A stretch of 20,978 nucleotides of DNA from the NCBI GenBank assembly GCA_964553915.1, contig CAZKMM010000030.1, positions 1 through 20,978 on the forward strand. Direction: 5' to 3'. A model generated the notes under the pieces. It was not told the origin of the DNA and did not search any database. It was given only the letters and a program-made list of their open reading frames with translations. The translations under genes were made by a program, and so were the position numbers. The DNA comes from CAZKMM01 sp964553915 (GTDB lineage: Bacteria; RBG-13-61-14; DRUE01). This document shows, piece after piece, positions 19,860 to 20,978 of the stretch; the first letter of the stretch is position 1; each line of letters begins with the position of its first letter.

Positions 19860-20978
19860 AAAAGATTAGTTTTATATTGAGGAAAAGTTTTGGAGAATTT
19901 TTCTTCCAGTTCCTTAATTTTGGGGTGCTGGGGAGCTATTTTTTTTGCCAGTTCCAGGTATTTTATTCCCAGCCCGGGTAGTTTCATATTTAAGCCGATT
20001 TCCACCGCGAGATTTAAATACGCCTGAAAATATACCCTGTCGGGCAGGTTATAAATATAATTCTCTGCCAGCTTTGAGTAGATTTTTTCCCAGCCAGAAG
20101 CAGGATTAAGCCATCCCTGCTCAATCAGCTTGGAGATAATTTCTCTGCCGACCAGAGCTTGGGTCTCAATTCTGGGATGGCAGTGGTCATAAAAAAGTTC
20201 ATTTCCGGGAATTCCTTCAGGACTGGAATTTTCAAAAACTGGAATCAGGTCCAGAACCCAGCTCCCCTGGTTTTTCATAGATAAAACCGCTTGATTAAAT
20301 TCCGGAAGTGCCCGCACCTGCCAGCCATCAAGCTCCAGAGCCTTAATAAAGGCTCTTTTCGCCTGCTCTGATTTATCCAGAGCAGAATAGCACCTTCCCA
20401 GCAAATACCAGCTCAGGGCATATTGGGGGTCTATTGAAAGGGTGTTTTCTAAAAACCCAAGAGCAGAGCTAAATTCCCCCCGGGAAATCAGCTCCAGAGA
20501 TTTTTGAAAGTTTTTTTCCCAGTTTATCTCGGCTTCTTTTTTTAAGCCTTCTTTATGAACAGAATGATATGGGGGAAAATCCTTGAGATTAGAAGGGCAG
20601 GTAAGAAAAAGAAGCGGAATCTGGCGTTTTTCTGCCAGCTCTGCCATTCGGGACAGGTTATATTGGTAATGGTTGAGGATTATTTTTTTCAGCTCCGGGG
20701 TGGCTATAAAATGCTTCCATTTTACCTCATAGCCCAGAAGCGGTTTTTTGGGAGCAGGCAAAATCTTAAACACCAGATTTTCTAACAGGCAATAAGTATG
20801 AAAGCGGGATAATTTCTTCTGAAGGAGAAAAACAAGCTTTTGGCTCTGAGCATATTCTCGCTTTTCCAAAAATTCATTATGACCGCTCATCACAATGATT
20901 AAATCCGGCTGGTAAGATAAAACCTCTTCAAATACCCGCAAAACCCGATAACTGGCATAACCAAATCCGCCAAGATTT
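19856..20978 (-). CDS. SGNH/GDSL-type hydrolase with internal TPR segment, N-terminus outside the window
   Basis: The frame is open to the right edge; read-through upstream of the TTG at 20941 gives NLGGFGYASYRV, which fits block II of SGNH hydrolases, so the gene continues beyond the window. Then come YQPDLIIVMSGHNEFLEKR (block III, with the conserved SGHNEF), a region naming polysaccharide- or ester-acting relatives only loosely, and two TPR-like repeats (EFSSALGFLENTLSIDPQ; SEQAKRAFIKALELD) before the closing block V, YDHCHPRIE, with the Asp-His pair. The catalytic Ser (GDS block I) is not in view. A TPR inserted between blocks III and V is common in a family of SGNH proteins from uncultured Gram-negative lineages. 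The substrate is unknown; de-esterification of an envelope polymer is plausible. Confidence 0.78.
   Translation of the reverse strand, partial: NLGGFGYASYRVLRVFEEVLSYQPDLIIVMSGHNEFLEKREYAQSQKLVFLLQKKLSRFHTYCLLENLVFKILPAPKKPLLGYEVKWKHFIATPELKKIILNHYQYNLSRMAELAEKRQIPLLFLTCPSNLKDFPPYHSVHKEGLKKEAEINWEKNFQKSLELISRGEFSSALGFLENTLSIDPQYALSWYLLGRCYSALDKSEQAKRAFIKALELDGWQVRALPEFNQAVLSMKNQGSWVLDLIPVFENSSPEGIPGNELFYDHCHPRIETQALVGREIISKLIEQGWLNPASGWEKIYSKLAENYIYNLPDRVYFQAYLNLAVEIGLNMKLPGLGIKYLELAKKIAPQHPKIKELEEKFSKTFPQYKTNLF

Overview
The window looks like a compact chromosomal segment from a diderm (Gram-negative-type) bacterium, probably from a poorly cultured lineage. Evidence for an outer membrane is the tail of KdsD (arabinose-5-phosphate isomerase, the Kdo/LPS pathway) plus two lipobox lipoproteins. 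Genes are packed end to end, with many 4-base ATGA (or TTGA) stop/start overlaps. There are no tRNAs, rRNAs, insertion sequences or CRISPR arrays. The gene order ffh-rpsP-khpA-rimM-trmD-SPOUT methyltransferase-rplS is an old bacterial translation cluster. I cannot name the phylum with confidence; Aminicenantes-, Omnitrophota- or Deltaproteobacteria-like lineages would fit.

Left end (1-719, + strand): the end of kdsD, then a 147-base AT-rich spacer with a good promoter overlapped by a perfect palindrome, then a small double zinc-ribbon protein. This gene converges on everything to its right with only two bases between the stop codons.

Right part (13548-19808, - strand, transcribed leftward): a clear promoter precedes ffh. 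It is followed by rpsP, khpA, rimM, trmD, a Methyltrn_RNA_4-type SPOUT methyltransferase and rplS. One base after rplS comes an SMC/YhaN-like ATPase with a membrane hairpin inside its coiled coil and a Pro-Gly-Met-rich linker. The extreme right end holds most of a SGNH hydrolase with an internal TPR segment, cut by the window edge.

Middle (722-13498, - strand): a TPR lipoprotein is translationally coupled to a complete oligopeptide-type ABC importer (oppA, oppB, oppC, oppD, oppF). Two additions interrupt it: a Glu/Pro-rich coiled-coil protein between oppC and oppD, and a predicted nucleotidyltransferase toxin-antitoxin pair between oppD and oppF. The row continues without a break into a PglC-like phosphoglycosyl transferase, a PglD/NeuD-like acetyltransferase, an alpha/beta hydrolase and a transketolase.

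The whole - strand from ffh to transketolase has no gap larger than 49 bases, so it may be read as one or two very long transcripts that link the translation machinery, peptide uptake, envelope glycan assembly and pentose-phosphate metabolism. The points most worth following up are the toxin-antitoxin pair between oppD and oppF, the membrane-hairpin ATPase after rplS, and a transketolase whose metal-binding GDG motif reads GCG.
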